DNA from: JAHEEL01 sp942491345
GTDB taxonomy: Bacteria; Actinomycetota; Acidimicrobiia; Spongiisociales; UBA5794
Direction of reading: 5' to 3'
Length of the DNA: 64,000 nucleotides
Assembly: GCA_942491345.1 (NCBI GenBank)
Contig: CALOAN010000020.1
Location: 62,001 to 126,000 of the forward strand
Numbering within the stretch: the first letter of the stretch is position 1; the number at the start of each line of letters is the position of its first letter. A program made the position numbers and the translations under genes. Shown here piece after piece: positions 54,092 to 63,514 of this stretch. A model generated the notes under the pieces. That model was not told the origin of the DNA, made no database searches, and was given only the letters and a program-made list of their open reading frames with translations.

Positions 54092-56169
54092 CCCCTTCCC
54101 GCCCCGGCATCGAGGCATACGAATCAGGCAAGGCAACCTTCGCCGTCGGCCTCAGACCACAAGACGCGCTCTCCATCCCGCTGGCCGAAGTTCTCGAAGT
54201 CCTGACGCGACGATTCGGCGATGCGGTCGCGATTGCGCTGTCCGAGGCTGCCGTCGACCTGGATCGACCGCTGAGCGCGCTCCCGCCAGAGGTTCGATCG
54301 CCCCGGTCCAACGAGCCCGATTCTGGCTGGATGCGAAGATCCAACGTCATCGGAATCAACGTCAGGACCGTTGGCGACGTCGGCGGATTGGTCAAGTACG
54401 GGCTCACACTGCCTGCGGACTTCGACGCGGTCCAACTCCTTCCAATCTGGGAACCGGGTGTCGTGAAGTCGCTGTACGGGATCGCGGGATGGAACTTGAA
54501 CTACGAGTTCTTCTCCGATGAGCTGTACGAGTTCGCGCCGATCCTCGACACGATCGAAAAGCAGCTGAGAGCCACCTCGAATCTCCTCCACGTGATGGGC
54601 AAGGCCGTCGGGATGGACGTGATCCCGCACACGGACCGCTTTTCGGAGATGGCGCTGGGAACACCCGACCTGTTCGAGTGGATGAAGGTCCAGGATCGGC
54701 GCATCGTGGACCATTCCGACGGTGTCGTCGGCGAAGCCGAGACCGCGATCCTGGCCTGGCTCCATGACCGCGGTCCCGCCGTCGATGGGTTTGAGGTTCC
54801 CGGCGATACCGAGACGCTATACGCCCTCTCGGAGGACGTCCGTCTCGGGATCCTTTTCGGGACACCGGGAGATCGCTTCGGCCGAATCGATCGTCGCGTG
54901 GATCTGATCAAGTACCTCATATGGTTCGGCCTCCAACCGGTGCCCGCGACGATGGGGGTGCCGTTCCGAGGGATACAAGTCGACCCCGACCCGGCGCACA
55001 CGGTCATCGATGGTCACGGCATGGAGTGGCCCGACTTCGTCATCGCCGAACCTGAGTTCATGTCACGGGTCTTCTCGCCGCTTGCCCGGTACAAGCTCTA
55101 CGAACGTCTCGATGACAATGCCGATTGGCGGATCGACTTCGATCGCCCGCGCCCCGCAGTATGGGACTACGTGTGCCGGCACTACGCAGCCGTGCAACAC
55201 ATCGGAAACTTCGACTTCATGCGCGGAGATATGTCCCACGTGCAAATGCGACCCGACGGTGTTCCCAACGAGGTCGATGAGTACTACGACATCCTCGGCG
55301 CCGTGAAGACGTACATACAAGACACGGCGGTGGTGCCGTGGTTCGCCTACCTGGCCGAGACATTTCTGCCGGCAAGGGATGTCTTTCAATTCGGCGAGGA
55401 GCTGGACCACCTCGAGGCCTCTCTCGCGGATGCCACCATCGGCGATCTCCAGTCGACGGTGGTCGGGGATCACGAGTTCCTTCGCCGGTTCCGTCGCTAC
55501 CTCGACGACCTCGCCACACGGACCACAGCTCCCGCGTTCACGGTCATGACGGGCGACAAGGACGATCCGCGCTTCGACGCTTTCTATCGGGCGGGCAACG
55601 AGGTGCGCCTCTTCACCGCGCTCCTCCTGCCCGATATGCCGTCGTACACCGGGCTCGGGTTCGAGATTCGCGACGTGCATTGGGAGCCGGTCGAGAACGA
55701 GCGGTACACCAAACTCTTCGTCTTCCACGAGGAGGGGCAGTCGAACATCTACCCGTCGAAGGCCCGGTTCTCCGATGACTTCGTTTGGGGGACCAACGAC
55801 GAACTGTTCGGACGCCTCACCGATCTGCGCTTGTTTGCAGAAGCCGTGCTTGCGGACATTGCCGGCTCGAGCACCCTATGGCTGCTGCCCCCCGACGCCA
55901 CGACGCTGCGCGGCATCGCTGCGTGGACGCAGGATCCGTCGTCCCTCCCGGCAGGTGCGCCTCGGTACGTGTTCCTCGCCAACTACGACCTCGAACGAGA
56001 CTCAGGGTACTTCGGTGTTCCCGCGCTGCCCCTGGGAGCGACCTTGATACCGATCTTCACCACACTCGGTGCCGAGCATCTTGAATCATGGACGGTGACC
56101 TCAAACGGTTTCTTCCACCGCATCGAGAACCTCGAGCCGGGTGAAGGCCGCGTCTACCTCGTCGAATGA
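54088..56169 (+). CDS. Divergent GH13 (alpha-amylase family) protein
   Basis: 693 residues. GH13 motifs are visible but divergent: MDVIPHT (about 176-182, region I), FMRGDMSH (377-384, region II with nucleophile Asp), YLAETF (region III Glu near 424) and TGDKDDPR (near 488-495, region IV-like). An N-terminal 80-residue piece and a C-terminal beta domain flank the barrel. It is probably cytoplasmic, as no signal peptide is seen. Reaction unknown; fusion-like coupling to a uridine-kinase-type enzyme is unusual. Confidence 0.78.
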   Translation: MTPSRPGIEAYESGKATFAVGLRPQDALSIPLAEVLEVLTRRFGDAVAIALSEAAVDLDRPLSALPPEVRSPRSNEPDSGWMRRSNVIGINVRTVGDVGGLVKYGLTLPADFDAVQLLPIWEPGVVKSLYGIAGWNLNYEFFSDELYEFAPILDTIEKQLRATSNLLHVMGKAVGMDVIPHTDRFSEMALGTPDLFEWMKVQDRRIVDHSDGVVGEAETAILAWLHDRGPAVDGFEVPGDTETLYALSEDVRLGILFGTPGDRFGRIDRRVDLIKYLIWFGLQPVPATMGVPFRGIQVDPDPAHTVIDGHGMEWPDFVIAEPEFMSRVFSPLARYKLYERLDDNADWRIDFDRPRPAVWDYVCRHYAAVQHIGNFDFMRGDMSHVQMRPDGVPNEVDEYYDILGAVKTYIQDTAVVPWFAYLAETFLPARDVFQFGEELDHLEASLADATIGDLQSTVVGDHEFLRRFRRYLDDLATRTTAPAFTVMTGDKDDPRFDAFYRAGNEVRLFTALLLPDMPSYTGLGFEIRDVHWEPVENERYTKLFVFHEEGQSNIYPSKARFSDDFVWGTNDELFGRLTDLRLFAEAVLADIAGSSTLWLLPPDATTLRGIAAWTQDPSSLPAGAPRYVFLANYDLERDSGYFGVPALPLGATLIPIFTTLGAEHLESWTVTSNGFFHRIENLEPGEGRVYLVE

Positions 56170-56243
56170 CGGCGAGAGCAATCGACTGGTGCCCCATGCC
56201 CGCGCGTGGGGCGGACTCCGCGGGCACGCTGAGAGAGTTGGCG

Positions 56244-56426
56244 CTAGCTCCCGAGGGCCTTGAGCACTTCGTAGACCATCCAAGCCGGCCAGAACAGACC
56301 CTGGATGAACGAGAGCACGTACTCCCAGAACGTGTCGGCCTGCTGCCAGTAGTACACGAAGGCTCCGAAGATCCCCAAGCCGTAGATCGCTCCACCACCG
56401 GCTGCGCCGGCGTTGTTGGAACTCAT
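56244..56426 (-). CDS. Small single-helix membrane protein
   Basis: 60 residues, Gly/Ala-rich start, then aromatic segments GAFVYYWQQADTFWEYVLSF and LFWPAWMVYEVLKAL. GGAGG 7 nt before ATG 56426 makes translation credible. Function unknown. Confidence 0.65.
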   Translation of the reverse strand: MSSNNAGAAGGGAIYGLGIFGAFVYYWQQADTFWEYVLSFIQGLFWPAWMVYEVLKALGS

Positions 56427-56694
56427 AGAAGGCCTCCTCCTCTGATGCAGTCACTTTACGACGCTCCACCTGCGCCTGTGGCGCTCATCCCCTGTGACAC
56501 CAATGAAGGTGCCGCTCACGTGCCCGGTCGCGACCCTACCAGCGCGCTCCCTTACCGGTCGGTGTCGGGAGCAGGCGGGATGTGTTCAACACGAACTACC
56601 TTCGGATTCGGCGCCCGTGCGAGATCCGGCGGCAGGTCGAGAACATGAATCCGCCTCAGTAGCTCGTGGTCGCGGCCACAATCGATAGCAGCCG

Positions 56695-58182
56695 ATGCTG
56701 CAATCCCTACCACTCTTGCTGCGACTGGCAGGCTTCGCTGTAGTGCTGCTCACCGCCCTGGCGGCATGCAGCTCCGGTCAACGCGAGACGGCTTCGGCCG
56801 AGTGGGGTGCCGAAGCCGTCGTGTACTTCGACCGGCTTGCCGATGCATACAAGTCCAACGACGTGTACGGGATCCTCGACTTCTACACGCCGATCGCCAA
56901 TATCGAGAAGTGGCGGGGTGACAATCGGGGAGGGTGGCCGATCCCCGACCTCGTCAAGTGGAACTCGGGCGATCTCGGTGTCGACGTTGTATCCGTCCAT
57001 CTTGGTGATGCAGCAGCTCTGACCCTCGTCCGATGGCCGAGCAGCAGCGACCTCGGCGCGGTTGTGAGCGAGATCGACGGCGGGAGGATCGACCGCGAGG
57101 TGCACTTTGACCTCGGAAGCTCGCTGGAGCAGAGCCTCCGAGCATTGCCGGCCACGATCGGCACCTACGAGGACCTGTACGCCGCCTATGCGGTGGCATG
57201 GACGGCCGACGACCAATCGTCGATCGCAGGTCTCTACGAGCCGGGTGCACGCGTCGACGATGTCGTCGGGGTCGGAGCGCCAGTCCCATTCGAGGAGACC
57301 GTCGACGACACCACGGGCCTCCGCTGGGATCCGATCCAGGCTTCAGACGTGTTCGGTGACACGGTCGCCATGGACGGGCCCGCCGTGTTCCTCGGTCCGA
57401 TCGAGTACGGGAGCGATCCGCAACGGGCCGTCGGTATCTATCTCGTCACCGACGCCGACGAGTGTGAGTACCAGGTTGCGGTGCGGTGGAACTTGGAAGA
57501 TGGTCTCATCGTTGATGAGCAGCGATTCCACGAGACGGAGTCGTACCGTGCGTGTGCTGATGCTGATCCCACCGATGGATGGTGGTCGGGTCTTGCCCTC
57601 CCCGCTGCCGTGGATCAGATCGCAACAGGGTCGGTCGCGACCAACGACGGGGGGATGATCGAAGTGCGGAACGGGACGCCCACACTCGTCGGACTCTTCG
57701 AGTGGGGTCTGGGACGATTCGCCGAGCGAGGCCTCCCGCCGCCGATCATCAACACCGTGACCTTCGAGCCAAGTCGGAGCTGCGAGGGTCTGTCGGGACG
57801 GGTGATTGACGACGGGACCACTCGCAACCTCTACGTGTGTATCTACGACAGCGATGTCTGCACGAATGCCGAGACCTGCACATCTCCAGCGTCGAGCGCA
57901 CGGATTGCCGTGCTGCACGAACTCGCCCATGCATGGATGCTCGACCACGTCGATGGGGGGACCGTCGGCGACATCCTTGCTCTTTCGAACCGCACCACGT
58001 GGGATGATCACGGCGCCAAGTGGTCCGACCGCGGCGTTGAATACGCCGCCGATGTGATGGCATGGGGTCTGCTGGACGAGGCGCTGCCGATGGTGCGCAT
58101 TGGCGCTCCTCCATGCACAGAACTGGCAGCAGCTTTCACTCTGCTCAGCGGAGCGCAGCCGGTCTCCGATCGCTGTCCGTGA
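56695..58182 (+). CDS. Lipoprotein with C-terminal HExxH metallopeptidase-like domain
   Basis: 495 residues. The signal peptide ends with ALAAC. Two NTF2-like segments follow (FDRLADAYKSNDVYGILDFY and YAAYAVAWTADDQSSIAGLY). The C-terminal part has IAVLHELAHAWMLDH (HExxH zinc site) and downstream GVEYAADVMAWGL, where Glu could be the third ligand. This recalls ImmA/SprT-type or minimal gluzincin domains. It should act outside the membrane; target unknown. A mixed origin (NTF2 plus protease) is uncommon. Confidence 0.78.
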   Translation: MLQSLPLLLRLAGFAVVLLTALAACSSGQRETASAEWGAEAVVYFDRLADAYKSNDVYGILDFYTPIANIEKWRGDNRGGWPIPDLVKWNSGDLGVDVVSVHLGDAAALTLVRWPSSSDLGAVVSEIDGGRIDREVHFDLGSSLEQSLRALPATIGTYEDLYAAYAVAWTADDQSSIAGLYEPGARVDDVVGVGAPVPFEETVDDTTGLRWDPIQASDVFGDTVAMDGPAVFLGPIEYGSDPQRAVGIYLVTDADECEYQVAVRWNLEDGLIVDEQRFHETESYRACADADPTDGWWSGLALPAAVDQIATGSVATNDGGMIEVRNGTPTLVGLFEWGLGRFAERGLPPPIINTVTFEPSRSCEGLSGRVIDDGTTRNLYVCIYDSDVCTNAETCTSPASSARIAVLHELAHAWMLDHVDGGTVGDILALSNRTTWDDHGAKWSDRGVEYAADVMAWGLLDEALPMVRIGAPPCTELAAAFTLLSGAQPVSDRCP

Positions 58183-58221
58183 TCGTCCGCCTCTGACGGC
58201 CCACGCAGTTAGCCTTGGCCT

Positions 58222-58587
58222 ATGACACCAGAAGCTCTGCAGCGATGGCTCGATGCCTACATCGAGGCATGGCGGAGCTACGACGCAAGCGCAATCGGCG
58301 ACCTCTTCACCGAGGATGCCACCTACCGGTACAACCCGTGGGATGAGCCGATCGAGGGTCGCGATGCGATCGTGGCCGAGTGGCTGTCCGCCCGAGACGA
58401 ACCTGGGAGCTGGAGCGCCGTGTACCGGCCCTTCGTTGTTGCAGGCAGCAGCGCCGTCGCTGTTGGCGAGACCAGCTATGCCGATGGCAAGAGCTACTTC
58501 AACTCCTGGCAGCTCACCTTCGACCAGGACGCCAGGTGCTCCGAGTTCGTCGAGTGGTACATGACACCACCCGTCGGCTGGCAATGA
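58222..58587 (+). CDS. SnoaL/NTF2-like protein
   Basis: 121 residues: LQRWLDAYIEAWRSYDASAIGDLFTEDATYRYNPWDEP, then GRDAIVAEWLSARDEPGSW, the standard SnoaL-like fold. TAGCCT (58210-58215) ends 6 nt before ATG 58222. Substrate unknown. Confidence 0.88.
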   Translation: MTPEALQRWLDAYIEAWRSYDASAIGDLFTEDATYRYNPWDEPIEGRDAIVAEWLSARDEPGSWSAVYRPFVVAGSSAVAVGETSYADGKSYFNSWQLTFDQDARCSEFVEWYMTPPVGWQ

Positions 58588-58639
58588 CCGCCTGAAGCCG
58601 CCCGGGCTGTTCCTCGTCCTTGGTGACTACCGTGGGCGG

Positions 58640-59188
58640 ATGAGACGGCTCATCGCTGTGACCCTCATCTCGAGCTTGGCACTCTCGGCGTGTGGAGGTG
58701 GGTTGAGCCTCGCCGACTACGCGGGTGAGCTCGAAGCCGCCGTCACCGAAATGAACGCTCGACTTGACGAACTCGATGCTGAGTTGGCGGAGACCGGCGA
58801 TCTCGAGGAGATCAAAGAGTACGCACGCGAACGAGTCGAGGCGCGGTACGCGTTCGTCGCCGTCCTCGATGAACTCGAGCCGCCCAACGACGTAAGCGAT
58901 CTTCACACCGCAGCTGAAGACATCATCGGCCGGCTGGCCGACGCCGAAGCGGCACTTGCGGACTACGTTGATGGGCTCGAGCCGGGGACAGATATTGGCG
59001 ACCTGTGGGGAACACCGCTCGGCCTTGCTGCGAGGGCGGCGGATGAGGAGTCAATTGAACTCTGCCTCGCTGCACAGTCGGAACTCGATACAACCGAGCG
59101 AAGCGATCTCGCGGAGGTTCCGTGGATTCCGCCTGAGCTGAAGGAAGTTGTGGTTGTTGCTTTCGGGTGCATTGCAGAGGAACGCTGA
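58640..59188 (+). CDS. Lipoprotein of the LSLAEY...PWIP paralog family, member 3
   Basis: 182 residues. Lipobox ALSAC followed by GGGLSLADYAGE; helical Glu-rich body (AAVTEMNARLDELDAELAE); end VPWIPPELKEVVVVAFGC. It matches the proteins at 36046-36606 and 49193-49825. TACCGT (58628-58633) ends 6 nt before ATG 58640. Confidence 0.85.
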   Translation: MRRLIAVTLISSLALSACGGGLSLADYAGELEAAVTEMNARLDELDAELAETGDLEEIKEYARERVEARYAFVAVLDELEPPNDVSDLHTAAEDIIGRLADAEAALADYVDGLEPGTDIGDLWGTPLGLAARAADEESIELCLAAQSELDTTERSDLAEVPWIPPELKEVVVVAFGCIAEER

Positions 59189-59248
59189 GATAACCCAGTG
59201 GGCGGGCGCGCCTCGGGCAGCGAAGGCGGGACCAGCTACGCTCGCTCA

Positions 59249-61036
59249 ATGACGACTGTGGCCCGGCTCGACGATCTCCGGCCCGCGCGTCGTCGTTCCG
59301 CCGTGTTCACGGACCAAGTTGGTGAGATTGTCGCGACCACGGTCGACGAGGTTGTTCCTGCACTGACCCGGGTAGAGGATGCGACGGCTACCGGACTTTG
59401 GGCCGTTGGGTATGTCGGCTACGAGGCGGCACCGGCGTTTGATCCGAAACTCGCTGTGCGATCCCGCCGGTCTGGCAGCATCCACGCCGACTTGCCACTC
59501 GTTTGGTTTGGACTCTTCACATCCCGGGTCCTGAATCCACGACCCGATAGCAGCCTGGGCGAGTACGAACTGACGGCTTGGAGGTGGGTCGACGCTCGCG
59601 CCTGCTACGAGAGCGCCGTCGAAACGATTCGGGATCACATAGCGGCCGGCGACGTCTACCAGGTGAACTTCACCACCCGGCTCCGCGCCACCTTCTCGGG
59701 TGATCCAGTTGCGTTCTACCACGACCTTGCTGCGGCCCAGTCGGGCGGATACGGCACCTACCTCGATACCGGCCGATACCGGATTGCGAGCGCCTCTCCC
59801 GAGCTGTTCTTCGACCGCCATCCTGTGTACGGGGGTCGAGACCGCTTGGTCACTCGACCCATGAAAGGGACGGCACCGCGAGGCCGCTGGTCGGCTGAGG
59901 ACGTCGTCCGCCGCCGCGTTCTCGAGACCTCCGAGAAGGAACGCAGCGAGAACCTGATCATCGTCGACCTCATACGCAACGACCTCGGCCGGATTGCCGA
60001 CTTCGGAACCGTTGCAGTCGAGGATCTCATGGCAATCGAGCGATACGACACGCTCTGGCAGATGACGACCACCGTGGTCGGCAGCGTCGATCCAGCCACT
60101 CCGCTCGTCGAAGTGCTTGCCGGCTTGTTCCCGAGTGGGTCGGTTACGGGCGCGCCAAAGGTGCGTGTGATGCAGATGATCCGCGATCTCGAGACAGAAC
60201 CTCGCGGCGTGTACACCGGAGCGATCGGCTTCGTTGCACCCAGTGGTGGTCCTGGTCCCCGAGCATCATTCAGCGTCGGCATCCGAACGGTGGTCATCGA
60301 TGGAGAGTCCGGTGATGCCGAATACGGGATCGGGGGCGGGGTCACGTTCGACTCCGACCCGCAGTCCGAGTACGAGGAGGCTGCTCTCAAGTCTCGAATC
60401 CTCACCCACGGCAGATCGGACTTCGAACTCGTCGAAACGATGCGGTGGGGGCCCGCTACAGGCTGGTTCTGGCTCGACCTCCACCTCGACCGGCTCGAAT
60501 CCTCTGCCCACTACTTCGGTGTGCCGGTGCAACGCGAATTGCTCATCGAGCGACTCAACGCCGAGGTCGACGGCAGGGGCGAGTCGCTGGTCCGGGTTTC
60601 GGTGAACCGTGGCGGGCGCGTCAACATCTCGGTGCGGCCCCACGGGGGCGGAGAGCGCCGACCGGTGGTTGTTGCCATCGACACCGAGCCCGTCGACTCG
60701 TCGAGTCCATTCCTCTATCACAAGACCACCCGACGAGAGGTCTACGAGGAACGACGGCAACGTCATCCGACCGCCGATGACGTGCTCTTGGTGAACGAGC
60801 GCGAGGAGCTCACCGAATCAACGATTGCCAACGTCGCCGTCAAGCTTGGAGGACAGTGGTGTACGCCGCCGATAGACGCAGGCTGTCTGCCGGGCGTCTA
60901 CCGCCACGTGCTGCTCGAACGAGGTGACCTCATCGAGCGAACGATCCGGTTGAGCGACCTCGAACGCCGCGAAGGGATCGCCCTGTTGAACTCGGTGCGC
61001 CAATGGCGCGATGCAGTCGTGGCATCGGATCTGTAG
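59249..61036 (+). CDS. pabB-pabC: Aminodeoxychorismate synthase component I fused to aminodeoxychorismate lyase
   Basis: 595 residues. The chorismate-binding domain has RDHIAAGDVYQVNFTTRL, RPMKGTAPRG (Lys where TrpE has Ala, hence PabB type), SENLIIVDLIRNDLGR and FPSGSVTGAPKVRVM. From about residue 400 a PLP class IV lyase domain follows (ETMRWGPATGWFWLDLHLDRL, LVNEREELTESTIANVAV). Both steps of p-aminobenzoate synthesis for folate are thus on one chain; the glutaminase PabA must be elsewhere. TACGCT (59237-59242) ends 6 nt before ATG 59249. Confidence 0.93.
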   Translation: MTTVARLDDLRPARRRSAVFTDQVGEIVATTVDEVVPALTRVEDATATGLWAVGYVGYEAAPAFDPKLAVRSRRSGSIHADLPLVWFGLFTSRVLNPRPDSSLGEYELTAWRWVDARACYESAVETIRDHIAAGDVYQVNFTTRLRATFSGDPVAFYHDLAAAQSGGYGTYLDTGRYRIASASPELFFDRHPVYGGRDRLVTRPMKGTAPRGRWSAEDVVRRRVLETSEKERSENLIIVDLIRNDLGRIADFGTVAVEDLMAIERYDTLWQMTTTVVGSVDPATPLVEVLAGLFPSGSVTGAPKVRVMQMIRDLETEPRGVYTGAIGFVAPSGGPGPRASFSVGIRTVVIDGESGDAEYGIGGGVTFDSDPQSEYEEAALKSRILTHGRSDFELVETMRWGPATGWFWLDLHLDRLESSAHYFGVPVQRELLIERLNAEVDGRGESLVRVSVNRGGRVNISVRPHGGGERRPVVVAIDTEPVDSSSPFLYHKTTRREVYEERRQRHPTADDVLLVNEREELTESTIANVAVKLGGQWCTPPIDAGCLPGVYRHVLLERGDLIERTIRLSDLERREGIALLNSVRQWRDAVVASDL

Positions 61037-61301
61037 GAGCTCCGTGTCCACGTGCTCCAGGCCGTCGGCGGAAGACGGATCTTGCGACATTCGAAGTCGT
61101 CGGCACCGACTGATCGGGCAGGCGGGTTGAGCCGAGCAGAATCCATACCGTGCGCGCATTCGATCCTGTAGCGTCGACATCTCTGGCCATCGAAATATGT
61201 TCGTGTGGCGCAACATGGACTCGGGTGGGTACTGCAGTCAATCGAGGATCCAATCCTCGGAGTGACGCCTCGATGGGTGGATATCCAGCGACAGGCGAGG
61301 C

Positions 61302-61496
61302 TTGCTGAGCGGCAAACCGCCGGCGAGCCGGCTTGCCGCCGACGGGCCGATTCAGGGCTCGGCGGACCAGATTGCCGAAACCTTCGCTCGGTTCGCCGAT
61401 ATGGGATGCACACGCCTCGAGATCCTGGCTGCAGGTGGCCAGGACGAAACCATCGAGGGCCTTGCCCCGGTGGTGGAAGCAATGAAGACCGCATAG
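61302..61496 (+). pseudogene. LLM-class flavin oxidoreductase C-terminal remnant
   Basis: 64 codons contain GSADQIAETFARFADMGCTRLEI and EGLAPVVEAMK, the end of luciferase-like (F420/FMN) oxidoreductases. The first 250 residues of the family are missing. The 264-nt gap before it holds no gene. Probably a decayed gene. Confidence 0.6.
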
Positions 61497-61600
61497 GCGG
61501 TGCCGGCACCGGTTGTCGTGGTTGAGGTATCGGCTCTGGTGGTCTTGGCTGCTGTGGCGTGGTTGACTTGGGCGGTCACGTTCTCACCGGAGGTGAACCA

Positions 61601-62113
61601 ATGGACACGAGCACCCTGTTGGCCGAGGCGTTCCGGCGCATCCCCGAACTGGTTCGAGGCGCGTGTGATGGCCTCGGCGTTACCGACCTGCTGTACCGGC
61701 CCGAGCCCGGGGCGAACTCGATCGCGTGGCTGGTGTGGCACTTGAGCCGCGTCCAGGACGATCACATCGCCGAGATTGTCGGGACCGAGCAGGTATGGGC
61801 TGATCCCGTCTGGTCCGAGATGACCGGCATCGATCGAGACGTCTCCGCGACGGGCTTCGGTGATACGCCCGAGCATGTGGCGGCCGTGATTCCGCTGTCG
61901 TCGGCGGCCCTTGTGGCGTACAACGCTGCAGTGACGAAGCGCACGTTGGAGTATCTCGCTGGGGCCAACGACTTGGAGTTCGACCGCATCATCGACGATT
62001 CCTACGACCCCCCGGTATCGGTTGGCGTGCGCCTGGTCAGCGTGATCAGCGACAATCTCCAACACGCGGGCCAAGCCCGCTACCTCAGGGGGAGCATCGA
62101 ACGACTGCGGTGA
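61601..62113 (+). CDS. DinB/DUF664-family putative thiol transferase
   Basis: 170 residues. Metal ligands of the DinB four-helix bundle are SIAWLVWHLSRVQDDH and SDNLQHAGQARYLRG. In actinobacteria these often act in mycothiol- or bacillithiol-dependent metabolism; substrate unknown. GGAGGTG precedes ATG 61601. Confidence 0.87.
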   Translation: MDTSTLLAEAFRRIPELVRGACDGLGVTDLLYRPEPGANSIAWLVWHLSRVQDDHIAEIVGTEQVWADPVWSEMTGIDRDVSATGFGDTPEHVAAVIPLSSAALVAYNAAVTKRTLEYLAGANDLEFDRIIDDSYDPPVSVGVRLVSVISDNLQHAGQARYLRGSIERLR

Positions 62114-62195
62114 GTTCCGGTATCGCGGCCGAGGCGGCTGGCCACGGGGCCGCGTGGCCTTCAGCGGTCCCGGCGGGCCGTGCCACAATGTCGGC

Positions 62196-62639
62196 ATGAA
62201 GCTCTATATCGCTGGACCACTCTTCACACCCGGCGAACGGGAGTACCTGGACCGCTTGGCCGAGCGGCTCTCAGCCTCCGGTCACGAGTGCTTCGTTCCG
62301 CATCAGGAGCAATCCGACGTGCTCGACGCTCCGACCATCTTTGACCTCGATTCTGAAGGACTGTACGACGCCGAAGTGGTCGTGGCATGGCTCGACGGAC
62401 CCATGGTCGATGACGGCACAGCCTGTGAGATCGGGATCTTCACGGAGTTGATCCGGACAAAGCCCGATCGATACCGAGGCATCATCGGTTTGGCGACCGA
62501 CTGGAGAACGTGGCGCCGCCGCGATCGAGGCATGAGCGATGGAGGTATCAACTTCTTCGTCGGGGGCGCGATTCTCAAGTACGGGCGGTTGGTCTGGAGC
62601 ATCGAAGAGGTGGAGGAGACGCTTGGAGAATGGATGTGA
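62196..62639 (+). CDS. Nucleoside 2-deoxyribosyltransferase-like protein
   Basis: 147 residues. KLYIAGPLFTPGEREYLDRL and AWLDGPMVDDGTACEIG carry the family's conserved Asp and catalytic Glu. It would transfer or hydrolyse deoxyribose from nucleosides. CACAAT (62184-62189) ends 6 nt before ATG 62196. Its end overlaps the BtpA gene by 10 nt, and a PfkB kinase follows, so the three probably form a sugar/nucleoside operon. Confidence 0.87.
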   Translation: MKLYIAGPLFTPGEREYLDRLAERLSASGHECFVPHQEQSDVLDAPTIFDLDSEGLYDAEVVVAWLDGPMVDDGTACEIGIFTELIRTKPDRYRGIIGLATDWRTWRRRDRGMSDGGINFFVGGAILKYGRLVWSIEEVEETLGEWM

Positions 62640-63457
62640 CGACGTTCAGGCGGCTCTTCACGAGCTCCAAGCCGATCATCGGCGTGATCCACCTGCCCGC
62701 CCTTCCCGGCTACCCGGACTCACCCGGAATCGACGCTGTTCTCGACAAGGCTGTGAGCGACCTGTCGGCGCTCGAGCGAGGCGGAGTCGATGGGGTCTTG
62801 GTCGAGAACTTCGCTGATCGGCCGTTCCGCCTCAAGGCGCGTCCCGAGACGGTTGCTGCCATGACTCGGGTCGTGAGAGAACTCGTACTGACGGCGAAGA
62901 CTGCGGTCATCGGGGTCGAGGTCCTCTTGAACGATCCGGCGGCGTCGCTTGCCGTGGCCAGAATGGCCGGCGCGGGTTTCATGCGCACGGATTTCTTCGT
63001 CGATCCGATGGAGCGCCCCGAGTTTGAAGGGCCGATCGACATCGACCCGGAAGGACTGATGTCCTATCGACAGTCCATCGGCGCCGACGACGTGCTCGTC
63101 CTCGCCGACATCCAAGTGAAGTTCGCCGCAATGCTCGTCGATCGCTCATTGGCCGAATCGGCCCGCCTTGCCGCTCACCACGGTGCCGACGCGATCGGGG
63201 TGACGGGAAACGAGACAGGGAATCCCCCGTCCGCGAGTGCGGTCGAGCAGGCCAAGAGCGGCGCCGGCGCCTGCCCGGTCCTCGTTGGGAGTGGCCTGGA
63301 CGTCGCGAATGCCTCAATGCTCATGGCGGCTGCCGACGGGGCGATCGTCGGAACGAGCGTCAAGACTGGTGACCACATAGACGCCGCGAAGGTGGGGGAG
63401 CTGGTCGATACCGTCCGCGCCCTCAACAACGGGGTGGTGAGCCGGAACGGATCCTGA
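62630..63457 (+). CDS. BtpA/SgcQ family protein
   Basis: 275 residues. KPIIGVIHLPALPGYP and GVDGVLVENFADRPF are the family's hallmark, on a TIM-barrel fold; GAIVGTSVKTGDH is its C-terminal phosphate-type site. Named after a photosystem assembly protein, but in heterotrophs (E. coli SgcQ) members sit in sugar operons. Overlap with the deoxyribosyltransferase-like gene supports a metabolic role. Confidence 0.9.
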   Translation: MDVTTFRRLFTSSKPIIGVIHLPALPGYPDSPGIDAVLDKAVSDLSALERGGVDGVLVENFADRPFRLKARPETVAAMTRVVRELVLTAKTAVIGVEVLLNDPAASLAVARMAGAGFMRTDFFVDPMERPEFEGPIDIDPEGLMSYRQSIGADDVLVLADIQVKFAAMLVDRSLAESARLAAHHGADAIGVTGNETGNPPSASAVEQAKSGAGACPVLVGSGLDVANASMLMAAADGAIVGTSVKTGDHIDAAKVGELVDTVRALNNGVVSRNGS

Positions 63458-63514
63458 TCGGGTCTGCTTGTGGCGAGGTCGCAGCAGCAGGCCGCTGCGC
63501 TACTCTGGGGTGCC

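Noticed and set aside
61205..61525. Plus-strand 106-codon frame overlapping the LLM remnant
   Set aside because: The LLM-like sequence is in another frame and this one shows no family pattern.
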